Positions 18,598 to 25,149 of a stretch of DNA of 36,745 nt are shown here, piece after piece. Made by a program: the position numbers and the translations under genes. The notes under the pieces are model-generated. The model did not search any database and had not been told where the DNA came from. It was given only the letters and a program-made list of their open reading frames with translations. Each line of letters begins with the position of its first letter. Position 1 is the first letter of the stretch. Source of the stretch: Spirulina sp. SIO3F2 (GTDB lineage: Bacteria > Cyanobacteriota > Cyanobacteriia > Cyanobacteriales > Spirulinaceae); contig JAAHHN010000046.1 in NCBI GenBank assembly GCA_010672165.1, forward strand, positions 1-36,745, given 5' to 3'.

Positions 18598-18960
18598 TCA
18601 CAATCCCCACAACACCTCACAAACCCCCTCAAACGAATTCAACACCTCATCATTCGTAAACCGCAGCACTCGTAATCCATATCCCGCCAATATCTCTGTC
18701 CGTTGCGCATCATACGCTTCAGCCTCTGGTATAAAGTGCCCTGCCCCATCCACCTCAATGACTAACTTCAACTTCGGGCAATAAAAATCAACAATGAAAT
18801 ATTCAATCGGTTTCTGCCGCCATACTTTCACTGGAAACGTCCGCAAAAACTCCCAAAGCTCACGCTCTGCGGGAGTGGGATTTTTTCGCATTTCCTTGGC
18901 GCGGGGAACCAAGGCTTTGTCATAGGGGAGAAAGTATCGCCCTTCAGTGAGATTTGACAT
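18598..18960 (-). CDS. DUF559 (Vsr-like) endonuclease domain protein
   Basis: The 120-aa product is a typical small DUF559 protein, a fold related to very-short-patch-repair and PD-(D/E)XK endonucleases. The conserved core is visible: the N-terminal NPTPAERELWEFLR helix, then VDFYCPKLKLVIEVDGAGH with Asp58, Glu69 and Asp71, and the terminal FTNDEVL segment. Its substrate is unknown for most members. Copies of one repeat flank it on both sides: a short copy begins about 20 bases past its stop, and three copies lie upstream. This gene-plus-repeat association makes a mobile or repeat-linked function possible. It is transcribed in the same direction as the histidine kinase but separated from it by the repeat array. 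Confidence 0.85.
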   Translation of the reverse strand: MSNLTEGRYFLPYDKALVPRAKEMRKNPTPAERELWEFLRTFPVKVWRQKPIEYFIVDFYCPKLKLVIEVDGAGHFIPEAEAYDAQRTEILAGYGLRVLRFTNDEVLNSFEGVCEVLWGL

Positions 18961-18990
18961 GGGTTGATTGCTTGTGACAGTGTGGATTTT

Positions 18991-19343
18991 ATCCTCCCTA
19001 GCCCTCCTTTGGAAGGAGGGGATCGAAGGTTGAGCTTCGTAGAAGCACTCAAAGTCCTCCTTACTAAGGAGGATTTAGGAGGATTCCGAGTTTGCTGTTT
19101 GTAGCAGAGTGGATTTTATCCTCCCTAGCCCTCCTTTGGAAGGAGGGGATCGAAGGTTGAGCTTCGTAGAAGCCCTCAAAGTCCTCCTTGCTAAGGAGGA
19201 TTTAGGAGGATTTTGGATTTGCTGCTCGTAGCAGAGTGGGTGTTATCCTCCCTAACCCTCCTTTGGAAGGAGGGGACAAGAGACGTCCTCCTTGCTCTAG
19301 ACGCTTTGCGGCTTCCCGCAGGGTAGGAGGATTTAGGAGGATT
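18991..19343. repeat. Three tandem copies of a 127-bp-period hairpin repeat
   Basis: Units start at 18991, 19118 and 19245, exactly 127 bases apart. Each has ATCCTCCCTA(G/A)CCCTCCTTTGG, then GAAGGAGGGG (a strong stem), a middle block and a closing CTAAGGAGGATTTAGGAGGATT. A spacer with GTAGCAGAGTGG joins the units. The first two units share the middle block GATCGAAGGTTGAGCTTCG. The third has a different middle carrying a smaller palindromic insertion at about 19297-19327. The last unit runs into the 3' end of the histidine-kinase gene and supplies its stop codon. This accounts for the whole 372-base gap between the DUF559 and kinase genes. Confidence 0.9.
19297..19327. repeat. Small palindromic repeat nested in repeat unit 3
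   Basis: Where the other units read CTCCTTGCTAAGGAGG, this unit reads CTCCTTGCT, then an insertion running from CTAGACGCTTTGCGG through CTTC to CCGCAGGGTAG, then GAGG. TGCGG-CTTC-CCGCA forms a perfect short hairpin. Elements of this kind are common cyanobacterial interspersed repeats. The nested position shows it came later than the 127-bp array. Confidence 0.7.
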
Positions 19344-20835
19344 CCGAATTCTTAATAGTATTGTCGCTCGGCTCTGACCAAGGAAGATCAATTGTAAACG
19401 TCGTTCCCACTCCCATTTGGCTCTTAACCGCGATCGCCCCTTCTAGAATTTCCAAACATTTTTTCACAACTGCCAACCCCAAGCCTGTGCCTGAAAAAGT
19501 TTGGGCGTTTTGACCTCGATAAAATGACTCAAATAAATGTTGTTGATCTTCAGAGGGAATACCAATCCCTTGGTCTTGAATTTGGAAGCGAGTCTGACGA
19601 TGCTCACCCTGAATAATTAAACGAATTTCGCTTTCTGGCGGTGAATATTTAATCGCATTCGTTAATAAACTCATCAGAATCGCTCGCAGCAGCTTCTCAT
19701 CAAAATAAGCATAGTTATAATTACTTTGATTATGAATCGAAATCTCCTGCTGTGCTCGGATGTTATACTTGGTCTCTGCCACCAAAGCTTGGCAAAAATC
19801 CCAAAGATTGAGCTTTTGAGGCGTTAATTCAAGTTTGCCCGCTTCCGCCCGAGTCAGGAGCAAAATATCAGCTAATAGTTGTGTCATCAACTTCGCCGCA
19901 GATTGAATCCGACCCAAATTCCGCGATCGCTTCTCATCAGACTGATAGACAATCGCATCATCAAGTAATTGTGCACAAATCAAGATTGTGCTGAGGGGCG
20001 TTCTAAACTCATGGGATGCCAACGAAAAGAAATTCAATTTCAGATCGATCATTTCCTTTTCTTGGGCGATCGCCGACTGCCGGGATTCAGCAAGCTGTCT
20101 TCTCTGTTGCTCCACTTCTAATACTTGATTAACTTGAGCCAACGCTGTTTCCTGCTGTACAAGTATTTCTTGCTGCCCTTGAACTTGCAATTCAAACTGT
20201 TCCTTACTTTTAAGAATCCTTCGCAACCATACATACAACACAATCAACAGTAAACCACTAGAGCTTAGGGTAATACCCAGTAACCAAATGGTATTGTTCA
20301 CAGACAAAACATCATCAATAAAGTCCCAGCCCACATTGGCTTCTTGGTCAATCAAAAAAGTCTGCATTGTGCTTTCCATCTGAAGCCAGATGCGCTCTAG
20401 ATCTTGCTCTAGAGCTGCTCTATCTTCTGAGTCAAACTGACCCTGCTCATATTGTTGAATGCTTTGTTCTGAGCGCTCAAATAACTGCTCAAACAGTTGG
20501 ATAAACTTTTTCAAAGACTGATGCTCATTAACCACGGCTTCATCGCCAACATAGAGATCAAGCCATTCCTCAAGTAGCTTGCCCGCGATCAACATATCTC
20601 GCTCATAATCCTCCTTCGCCACTGCATTATTGGTGTCAAAGTAATCTTCTCTATTCTCTTGAGCCGTCTCAACCGCATCAACCATGTCCTCTAACAAGGT
20701 CAGCTGATCTTCTGCATTCAGAATCTCTGCCCGCCGGAATATCGCTTCATAGGCAATTCCGGCAAGGGCTAAAAAGGCAGTGGCGATCGCGCCAAAACCG
20801 AGAGCCAGACATGTTTGATGTCTTGAAGCCTTCAT
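19333..20835 (-). CDS. Membrane-bound sensor histidine kinase
   Basis: The 500-aa product runs from the ATG at 20835 (MKASRHQ). A TTG at 20910 would overlap the control region of the divergent regulator and is not preferred. Transmembrane segments lie at about 11-31 and 182-204, bounding an acidic, all-helical periplasmic sensor. A cytoplasmic coiled coil follows (about 205-265), then the HisKA domain with phospho-acceptor His275 in SHEFRTPLS. The HATPase_c domain has the N box (LLTNAIKYSP), G1 box (DQGIGIP) and G2 box (GTGLGLA). It lies divergently from the OmpR-type regulator gene and is very probably its partner. Its last residues and stop codon lie inside a repeat unit, so the original C-terminus may have been altered. 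Confidence 0.88.
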   Translation of the reverse strand: MKASRHQTCLALGFGAIATAFLALAGIAYEAIFRRAEILNAEDQLTLLEDMVDAVETAQENREDYFDTNNAVAKEDYERDMLIAGKLLEEWLDLYVGDEAVVNEHQSLKKFIQLFEQLFERSEQSIQQYEQGQFDSEDRAALEQDLERIWLQMESTMQTFLIDQEANVGWDFIDDVLSVNNTIWLLGITLSSSGLLLIVLYVWLRRILKSKEQFELQVQGQQEILVQQETALAQVNQVLEVEQQRRQLAESRQSAIAQEKEMIDLKLNFFSLASHEFRTPLSTILICAQLLDDAIVYQSDEKRSRNLGRIQSAAKLMTQLLADILLLTRAEAGKLELTPQKLNLWDFCQALVAETKYNIRAQQEISIHNQSNYNYAYFDEKLLRAILMSLLTNAIKYSPPESEIRLIIQGEHRQTRFQIQDQGIGIPSEDQQHLFESFYRGQNAQTFSGTGLGLAVVKKCLEILEGAIAVKSQMGVGTTFTIDLPWSEPSDNTIKNSESS

Positions 20836-20932
20836 CAGTGCCAAAGAGGTGAGGAATGATTTCCTACAATAAACCAAGCAAACAACTTGGGTTAGATTGG
20901 GGCGGTTCAACCGCCAAGGAGTGGGCGCACAG
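20836..20932. promoter_or_regulatory. Divergent control region of kinase and regulator genes
   Basis: These 97 bases must hold the starts of transcription for both genes. A perfect inverted repeat, GGCGGTT-C-AACCGCC, lies at 20901-20915, immediately before the AAGGAG ribosome-binding site (20916-20921) of the regulator gene. It could be an operator, or a small hairpin (GGCGGT-TCA-ACCGCC) close to the ribosome-binding site. Confidence 0.45.
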
Positions 20933-21604
20933 ATGCAGATTTTATTAGTAGAGGACGATCATCAATTGGGGGCTAGTCTGACCGAAGCCTTGACGGATAA
21001 AGGATATCTTGTGGATTGGCGCACTGATGGTGAAGCAGGCTGGCTCCAAGCGAGTGCCTCTAGTTACGCCGTGATTATTTTGGATGTGATGCTCCCCAAG
21101 CTCAATGGCATTCAGCTCTGTCAGCGATTACGCAAGCGGGATTCCTCTGTCCCCATCTTGATGCTGACAGCACGAGATACCAATAGTGATAAGGTTACTG
21201 GCTTAGATGCAGGGGCTGATGATTATGTCGTCAAGCCGTTTGATCTGCTGGAATTGCTGGCACGGTTACGGGCGTTGATTCGACGCAGCAGCTTGGATAA
21301 CCCAAACACGATGCTGAGTTGGCAGCAAATCACACTTGACCCGTCAGCCCATGAAGCTTTCTATGGGGAAACACGTTTAAGCCTGACCCCTAAAGAATTT
21401 AATCTGCTGGCGCTGTTTTTGCGCAATGGCAAGCGCGTGTTGAGTCGGGCGGTGGTTATTGAAGAATGTTGGCCCGCCGATGCCATCCCGGATGAAGCCA
21501 CGGTAAAGTCTCATATCAAAAGACTTCGTCAGAAACTGCGGCATGCGGGTGCTCCCACAGATGTGATTGAAACGGTTCATGGTGTGGGCTATCGCTTGCA
21601 GTAA
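20933..21604 (+). CDS. OmpR/PhoB-family response regulator
   Basis: The 223-aa product starts at the ATG at 20933 (MQILLVEDDHQ), with AAGGAG 11 bases upstream. The receiver domain has the acidic pair Asp8/Asp9, phospho-acceptor Asp51 (ILDVMLP), Thr79 and Lys101 (VVKPFD). The C-terminal half is an OmpR-type winged helix (LTPKEFNLLALFLRNGKRVL, then the recognition-helix region DEATVKSHIKRLRQKL and the wing ending GVGYRLQ). It is divergent from a sensor kinase, its likely activator. Four tandem 11-bp boxes upstream of the next gene fit the head-to-tail sites bound by this family, so that gene is the best candidate target. Confidence 0.93.
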   Translation: MQILLVEDDHQLGASLTEALTDKGYLVDWRTDGEAGWLQASASSYAVIILDVMLPKLNGIQLCQRLRKRDSSVPILMLTARDTNSDKVTGLDAGADDYVVKPFDLLELLARLRALIRRSSLDNPNTMLSWQQITLDPSAHEAFYGETRLSLTPKEFNLLALFLRNGKRVLSRAVVIEECWPADAIPDEATVKSHIKRLRQKLRHAGAPTDVIETVHGVGYRLQ

Positions 21605-21649
21605 CCCACTCTCTTGTTTTTTGAATGGGGGCTTTACGCTTCATGAGTT

Positions 21650-21693
21650 GAAAATTGCTCGAATTTTGCCCCTAATCTCCCCGAATTTTGCCC
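21650..21693 (+). promoter_or_regulatory. Four tandem 11-bp boxes, candidate OmpR/PhoB-type operator
   Basis: Consecutive 11-mers read GAAAATTGCTC (21650), GAATTTTGCCC (21661), CTAATCTCCCC (21672) and GAATTTTGCCC (21683). Units 2 and 4 are identical, 22 bases apart. OmpR/PhoB-family regulators bind direct repeats with an 11-bp period. The array sits between the regulator gene and the exported-protein gene, upstream of a weak -10 (TATAGC at about 21737). Confidence 0.6.
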
Positions 21694-21762
21694 GCTCTCT
21701 TTAGAAACGGCTCAGATCGCGTCATTACAGTGCAGTTATAGCTATCGAAGATATACAACACC

Positions 21763-22443
21763 ATGCAACGGAAATCTTTTAAGTTTGCTTGTTTGTTAGC
21801 GGGCGCGATCGCCCTCACTGCGGTTCCCACCATTCCCTTGATTCCGGCTGAGGCAGAAGCCGAAGTGGTAAGCTGCTCTGATGATCCATTGGCTAATCTT
21901 CAGCTCAACAGTCGTCAGCGCTCACAAATTGAACAACTCGAAGCCCGCTTATGGGCTCAAGAAGAACAATATCTAGACAATCTTTTTGAGTCCCTTTCGC
22001 CCGAAGAGGAAGCCCAACTTGAGCAAATTGAAACCCGCTACGATCAACAACTCGAAGCTCTGCTCTCTAGCGAACAACGTCAACAATTAGAGCAACTTGA
22101 TAATTGGGCAGAACAAGAGTTTGTCAAGATTGCCCCTGAATTTGCTCAAGACTTTGAGGCAGAACCCAACTTAACGCCAGAGCAGGAGCGGCAATTAAAT
22201 GCCCTTGATCAGACCTATGAAGAGCGCTTTGTGGCCCTTCTCACCCCAGAGCAAGAGCGGCAACTTGAGGCGCTAGATGAGCAAATGTATACAGAGCTTG
22301 AGGCAGCATTTCCCGAGCTAGCGGCCCAAGAGGCCGTGCAATTTGAGGCGCTAGAAGCGGAATATCTACAAGGCTTAAGCGCAATTCTCACCCCGGAGCA
22401 ACAACGGCAAGTTGAGCAGGAGCTTGCTGCCTGTGGGGATTAG
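21763..22443 (+). CDS. Exported Glu/Gln-rich LTPEQ-repeat protein (Spy/CpxP-like features)
   Basis: The 226-aa product has a signal peptide (charged start MQRKSFKF, hydrophobic core LLAGAIALTAVP, cleavage probably near AEAEA). The mature part is almost entirely charged helix built of repeats such as LTPEQERQLNALDQTYEERF, LTPEQERQLEALDEQMYTEL and LTPEQQRQVEQE, with earlier, more diverged units (LSPEEEAQLEQIETRYDQQL). Two cysteines bracket the repeat region, one near residue 44 and one three residues from the end. LTxxQ motifs in small periplasmic helical proteins are the signature of Spy/CpxP, which act as chaperones and feed back on the Cpx kinase. Whether this is a true homologue cannot be decided by eye. 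Position next to a kinase/regulator pair and behind tandem boxes supports an envelope-sensing role. Confidence 0.65.
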   Translation: MQRKSFKFACLLAGAIALTAVPTIPLIPAEAEAEVVSCSDDPLANLQLNSRQRSQIEQLEARLWAQEEQYLDNLFESLSPEEEAQLEQIETRYDQQLEALLSSEQRQQLEQLDNWAEQEFVKIAPEFAQDFEAEPNLTPEQERQLNALDQTYEERFVALLTPEQERQLEALDEQMYTELEAAFPELAAQEAVQFEALEAEYLQGLSAILTPEQQRQVEQELAACGD

Positions 22444-22455
22444 TACCGCGAGGCG

Positions 22456-22490
22456 GAGTTCAGAGTTCAGAGTTCAAAGTTCAGAGTTCA
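22456..22490. repeat. Heptamer short tandem repeat, GAGTTCA family (5 units)
   Basis: Five tandem 7-mers are seen: GAGTTCA three times, AAGTTCA, then GAGTTCA, followed by a diverged AAGTGCT. They are the same family as 3998-4025 and lie just after the LTPEQ-repeat protein gene. Confidence 0.8.
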
Positions 22491-22566
22491 AAGTGCTTGT
22501 ACAACAAGCATTCCGTGAATTTTGAATGGATGGCTTATTTCTGCCGTTCTGTACTAGGAACTGTCA

Positions 22567-23235
22567 TTAAATAACGCCGCGATGATAGCGCAAGAGATTC
22601 TCCGGAATAGGAAGATCGGACGCAAGCTGAGCATCCGGAATCGGTGTACCGGGGGTGAGTTTAAGCGGCACTTGTCCCGCCCAAATGGGAAGCTGACAAT
22701 CTGCCGCATCATCCTTGGGGTCACCCGTGCGGACTTTGGCAGAACCTTCCTCAATCGGAAAAGCTAACACCGTGGTCGCCCTGACCTCCTGAGGTTTAGG
22801 CTTACGGGCTTGGGCCCAACTGCCTGGAACCATATGCTCTGAAAGTACTTTGAGAGCATGGAGTTTTTCGGCTTCGTTCTCCACCATTGTGGCTTGGCCG
22901 AACAACACCACTGAACGATAGTTCATGGAGTAATGGAACAGCGATCGCGCAATCACCAAGCCATCGAGCAATGTGGCCGTCACACAAACCTCAATACCCT
23001 GCTGCAAATTCTGGAGCATTCGGCTGGCCGTCGCGCCGTGGATATAAAGGCGATCGCCATCCCGACCAAACCCCATCGGAATCACAAAGGGCTGACCTTG
23101 AGCCACAAAGCCCACATGAAGCACCAGGGCTTCATCCAAAATCTGGTGGATCAGGGCGCGATCGTAGCTCCCGCGCCGAGGCTGGCGTTTGACTTTGCTG
23201 CGATCGCTGGTGGGTATTGGGTTTGAGGGGGTCAT
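22567..23235 (-). CDS. PNPOx-like FMN-binding split-barrel protein
   Basis: The 222-aa product belongs to the pyridoxamine 5'-phosphate oxidase-like flavin-nucleotide-binding family. It has the Y-D-RALIHQILDEALVLHVGF opening, QPFVIPMGFGRDGDRLYIHGA, the VCVTATLLDGLVIARS strand with its conserved arginine, and MNYRSVVLFGQA. It is too long and too different to be called PdxH. The gene is divergent from a MocR-type regulator across 107 bases, an arrangement common for this family and suggesting control by that regulator. The exact substrate is unknown. The ATG at 23235 is preceded in its own direction by GGAGGCAACCTC, a good ribosome-binding site. Confidence 0.85.
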   Translation of the reverse strand: MTPSNPIPTSDRSKVKRQPRRGSYDRALIHQILDEALVLHVGFVAQGQPFVIPMGFGRDGDRLYIHGATASRMLQNLQQGIEVCVTATLLDGLVIARSLFHYSMNYRSVVLFGQATMVENEAEKLHALKVLSEHMVPGSWAQARKPKPQEVRATTVLAFPIEEGSAKVRTGDPKDDAADCQLPIWAGQVPLKLTPGTPIPDAQLASDLPIPENLLRYHRGVI

Positions 23236-23342
23236 GAGGTTGCCTCCAGAGCGATAAATTGGCTATAGCGGTACGATAAAACGCAAATTGGTCTGACTCA
23301 AGAGCCAATTTTGTATTTTTATAGCAGTCCAATTTCAAGGCG
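23236..23342. promoter_or_regulatory. Divergent promoter region with four AATTGG half-sites
   Basis: AAATTGGC at 23256, AAATTGGT at 23285, GCCAATTT at 23304 and TCCAATTT at 23328 lie between the PNPOx-like and MocR genes. The central pair forms an inverted repeat. MocR/PdxR regulators bind repeated sites in such divergent regions, so this is a candidate operator. Confidence 0.5.
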
Positions 23343-24809
23343 ATGGATTTAGCCCTCTCCCTCGATCGCGCCGCTGCGACTCCTCTCTATCAACAACTGG
23401 CGGAAGCGTTGCGCTGTGCCGTGTTGCAAAAACGCCTTAAGCCCAGCCAGCAGCTCCCACCCTCCCGTGTGTTAGCCCAGTCCCTGGCAATCTCGCGGGT
23501 GACGGTAACGCAAAGCTATGATCAATTAGTCAGCGAAGGCTATCTCGAAACGCGGCAGGGGGCGGGCACATTTGTCTGTGCGCAATTGCCCGAAACCTAT
23601 CTGCAAACCACCGCGATCGCGTCAGAGACCAGTCCATCAACAGCCCTAACCCAGCTCTCGCGCTTCGGAACGAGCTTGCAAGCCGCCCAGCCGCTGCAAG
23701 GGCCAGAGCCGGAATGCAGGATTAGTTTTCGCTACGGCAACCCGGCTATGGAATTATTCCCGTTAAACCTCTGGCGACGGCTATTGAATCGCCATTGTCA
23801 GTCGTCCTCCAGCCTTTTGAATTATGGTGCTGATGCTGCGGGCTATTTACCATTGCGGGCCGCGATCGCGGATTATCTGGGGCGCTCTCGGGCGGTGCAA
23901 TGCAGTCCGGAACAGGTCATCATCGTCAACGGTTCCCAGCAAGCGCTGGAGCTGATCGCACGGTTGACCCTAGATGCAGGCGATTGGGTTGCAGTGGAAG
24001 ATCCGGGCTATCTAGGGGCACGGTATTGCTTCGCCGGTCAAGGGGCACATCTCCAGCCTGTCCCTGTGGATGCAGCAGGCATCGATGTGGATAAACTGCG
24101 CCAATATCACCACCCCTTTAAGCTGCTCTATATCACTCCCTCCCATCAATTCCCCACAGGCGTGACGCTCTCTCTGGCGCGGCGGTTAGCCCTGCTGGAC
24201 TGGGCCCAAGCAACGGGGACATTGATTCTAGAAGATGACTACGATGGGGAATATCGCTATGGTGACTGTCCGATTCCGGCGCTCCAAGGTCTTGATCGCC
24301 ACCATCGAGTGATCTATGTGGGGACATTTTCTAAAATTTTGTTCCCTGCCCTGCGTCTGGGTTATTTAGTTGTCCCTCCCGCTTGGATACCGCTGGTGAG
24401 TCGAGCCAAATGGTTGTGCGATCGCCATTCGCCGCTGCTGGCGCAATATGCTTTGACAGATTTTTTGGTGGAGGGGCATTTTGAGCGGCATATTCGCCGG
24501 ATGCGTCAGCGTTATGATCTGCGGCGTCAGGTATTGGTGCGGGCGTTGGAGGCGGAATTTGGCGATCGGGTCACCATCTTGGGGGCAAATGCAGGCATTC
24601 ATCTAATGGCAAAGTTTGCAACCTCTTTACCAGATGCACTGGTGATCCAGCGGGCTGCTCAGGTTGATGTGGGCATGATTAGCGCCCAAGGCTACTGTCT
24701 AGGTAAACCCAAGGGTGGAGAGTTTATTTTTGGCTATTCCCAGCTCAATGAAGTTCAGATTGAGCAGGGGATTCAGAAACTGGCTCGGGTTTTGTTGGCA
24801 GAATCATAG
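23343..24809 (+). CDS. MocR/PdxR-type regulator (GntR winged helix fused to aminotransferase fold)
   Basis: The 488-aa product has the usual MocR length and design. Residues 1-75 are a GntR-type winged helix (TPLYQQLAEALR, LPPSRVLAQSLAISRVTVTQSYDQL, GYLETRQGAGTFV). From about 105 on it is a fold-type I PLP-dependent aminotransferase-like domain, with LEDDYDGEYRYG and the PLP-anchoring Lys331 in GTFSKILFPALRLGY. Such proteins are transcription factors that use PLP or a PLP adduct as effector, often activating the neighbouring gene. Here the divergent PNPOx-like gene is the obvious target. A vitamin B6 link is plausible but not shown. Confidence 0.88.
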   Translation: MDLALSLDRAAATPLYQQLAEALRCAVLQKRLKPSQQLPPSRVLAQSLAISRVTVTQSYDQLVSEGYLETRQGAGTFVCAQLPETYLQTTAIASETSPSTALTQLSRFGTSLQAAQPLQGPEPECRISFRYGNPAMELFPLNLWRRLLNRHCQSSSSLLNYGADAAGYLPLRAAIADYLGRSRAVQCSPEQVIIVNGSQQALELIARLTLDAGDWVAVEDPGYLGARYCFAGQGAHLQPVPVDAAGIDVDKLRQYHHPFKLLYITPSHQFPTGVTLSLARRLALLDWAQATGTLILEDDYDGEYRYGDCPIPALQGLDRHHRVIYVGTFSKILFPALRLGYLVVPPAWIPLVSRAKWLCDRHSPLLAQYALTDFLVEGHFERHIRRMRQRYDLRRQVLVRALEAEFGDRVTILGANAGIHLMAKFATSLPDALVIQRAAQVDVGMISAQGYCLGKPKGGEFIFGYSQLNEVQIEQGIQKLARVLLAES

Positions 24810-25149
24810 ACATTTCATCTATTCTGGAATTTGTGCGATCGAGGCTCTGGCTATTCCCGAGCAATTCCTTGATGTGGTGCTAAATGTGAGTATTTGACCT
24901 CTATTCAAAACGTGAACGACGAAGATGAGTGAGCAGGGACAGCCAATGTTTTCAGGTTTATCGATTAGGGGCTGCCATCAATTAGGAGTTGTCGCCAGTT
25001 AGACTTAAAACTCTTGCTGTGACTGGCTTACAGACCCTTTCTTTGTTCTTGGGGTCGAGTGCTCTATCCCTTCCCAAGGCTTCTGACCCTAATTGATGAC
25101 ACGCCCTCATAAAATTCAGACACCATTCTGCTAGATTTCCTAAACTTCT
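24810..25149. other. Intergenic region with a wide imperfect inverted repeat
   Basis: No gene is supported in these 340 bases. ATCAATTAGG at 24977-24986 and CCTAATTGAT at 25088-25097 are perfect inverted 10-mers. With flanking bases the arms match at about 14 of 16 positions, enclosing roughly 125 bases. This might be a small inverted-repeat element or part of the cyclase promoter region. No target duplication was recognised. Confidence 0.4.

Noticed and set aside
18519-19343. Possible CRISPR array
   Set aside because: Units are 127 bp with conserved sequence throughout and no unique spacers, so this is a tandem interspersed repeat, not CRISPR.
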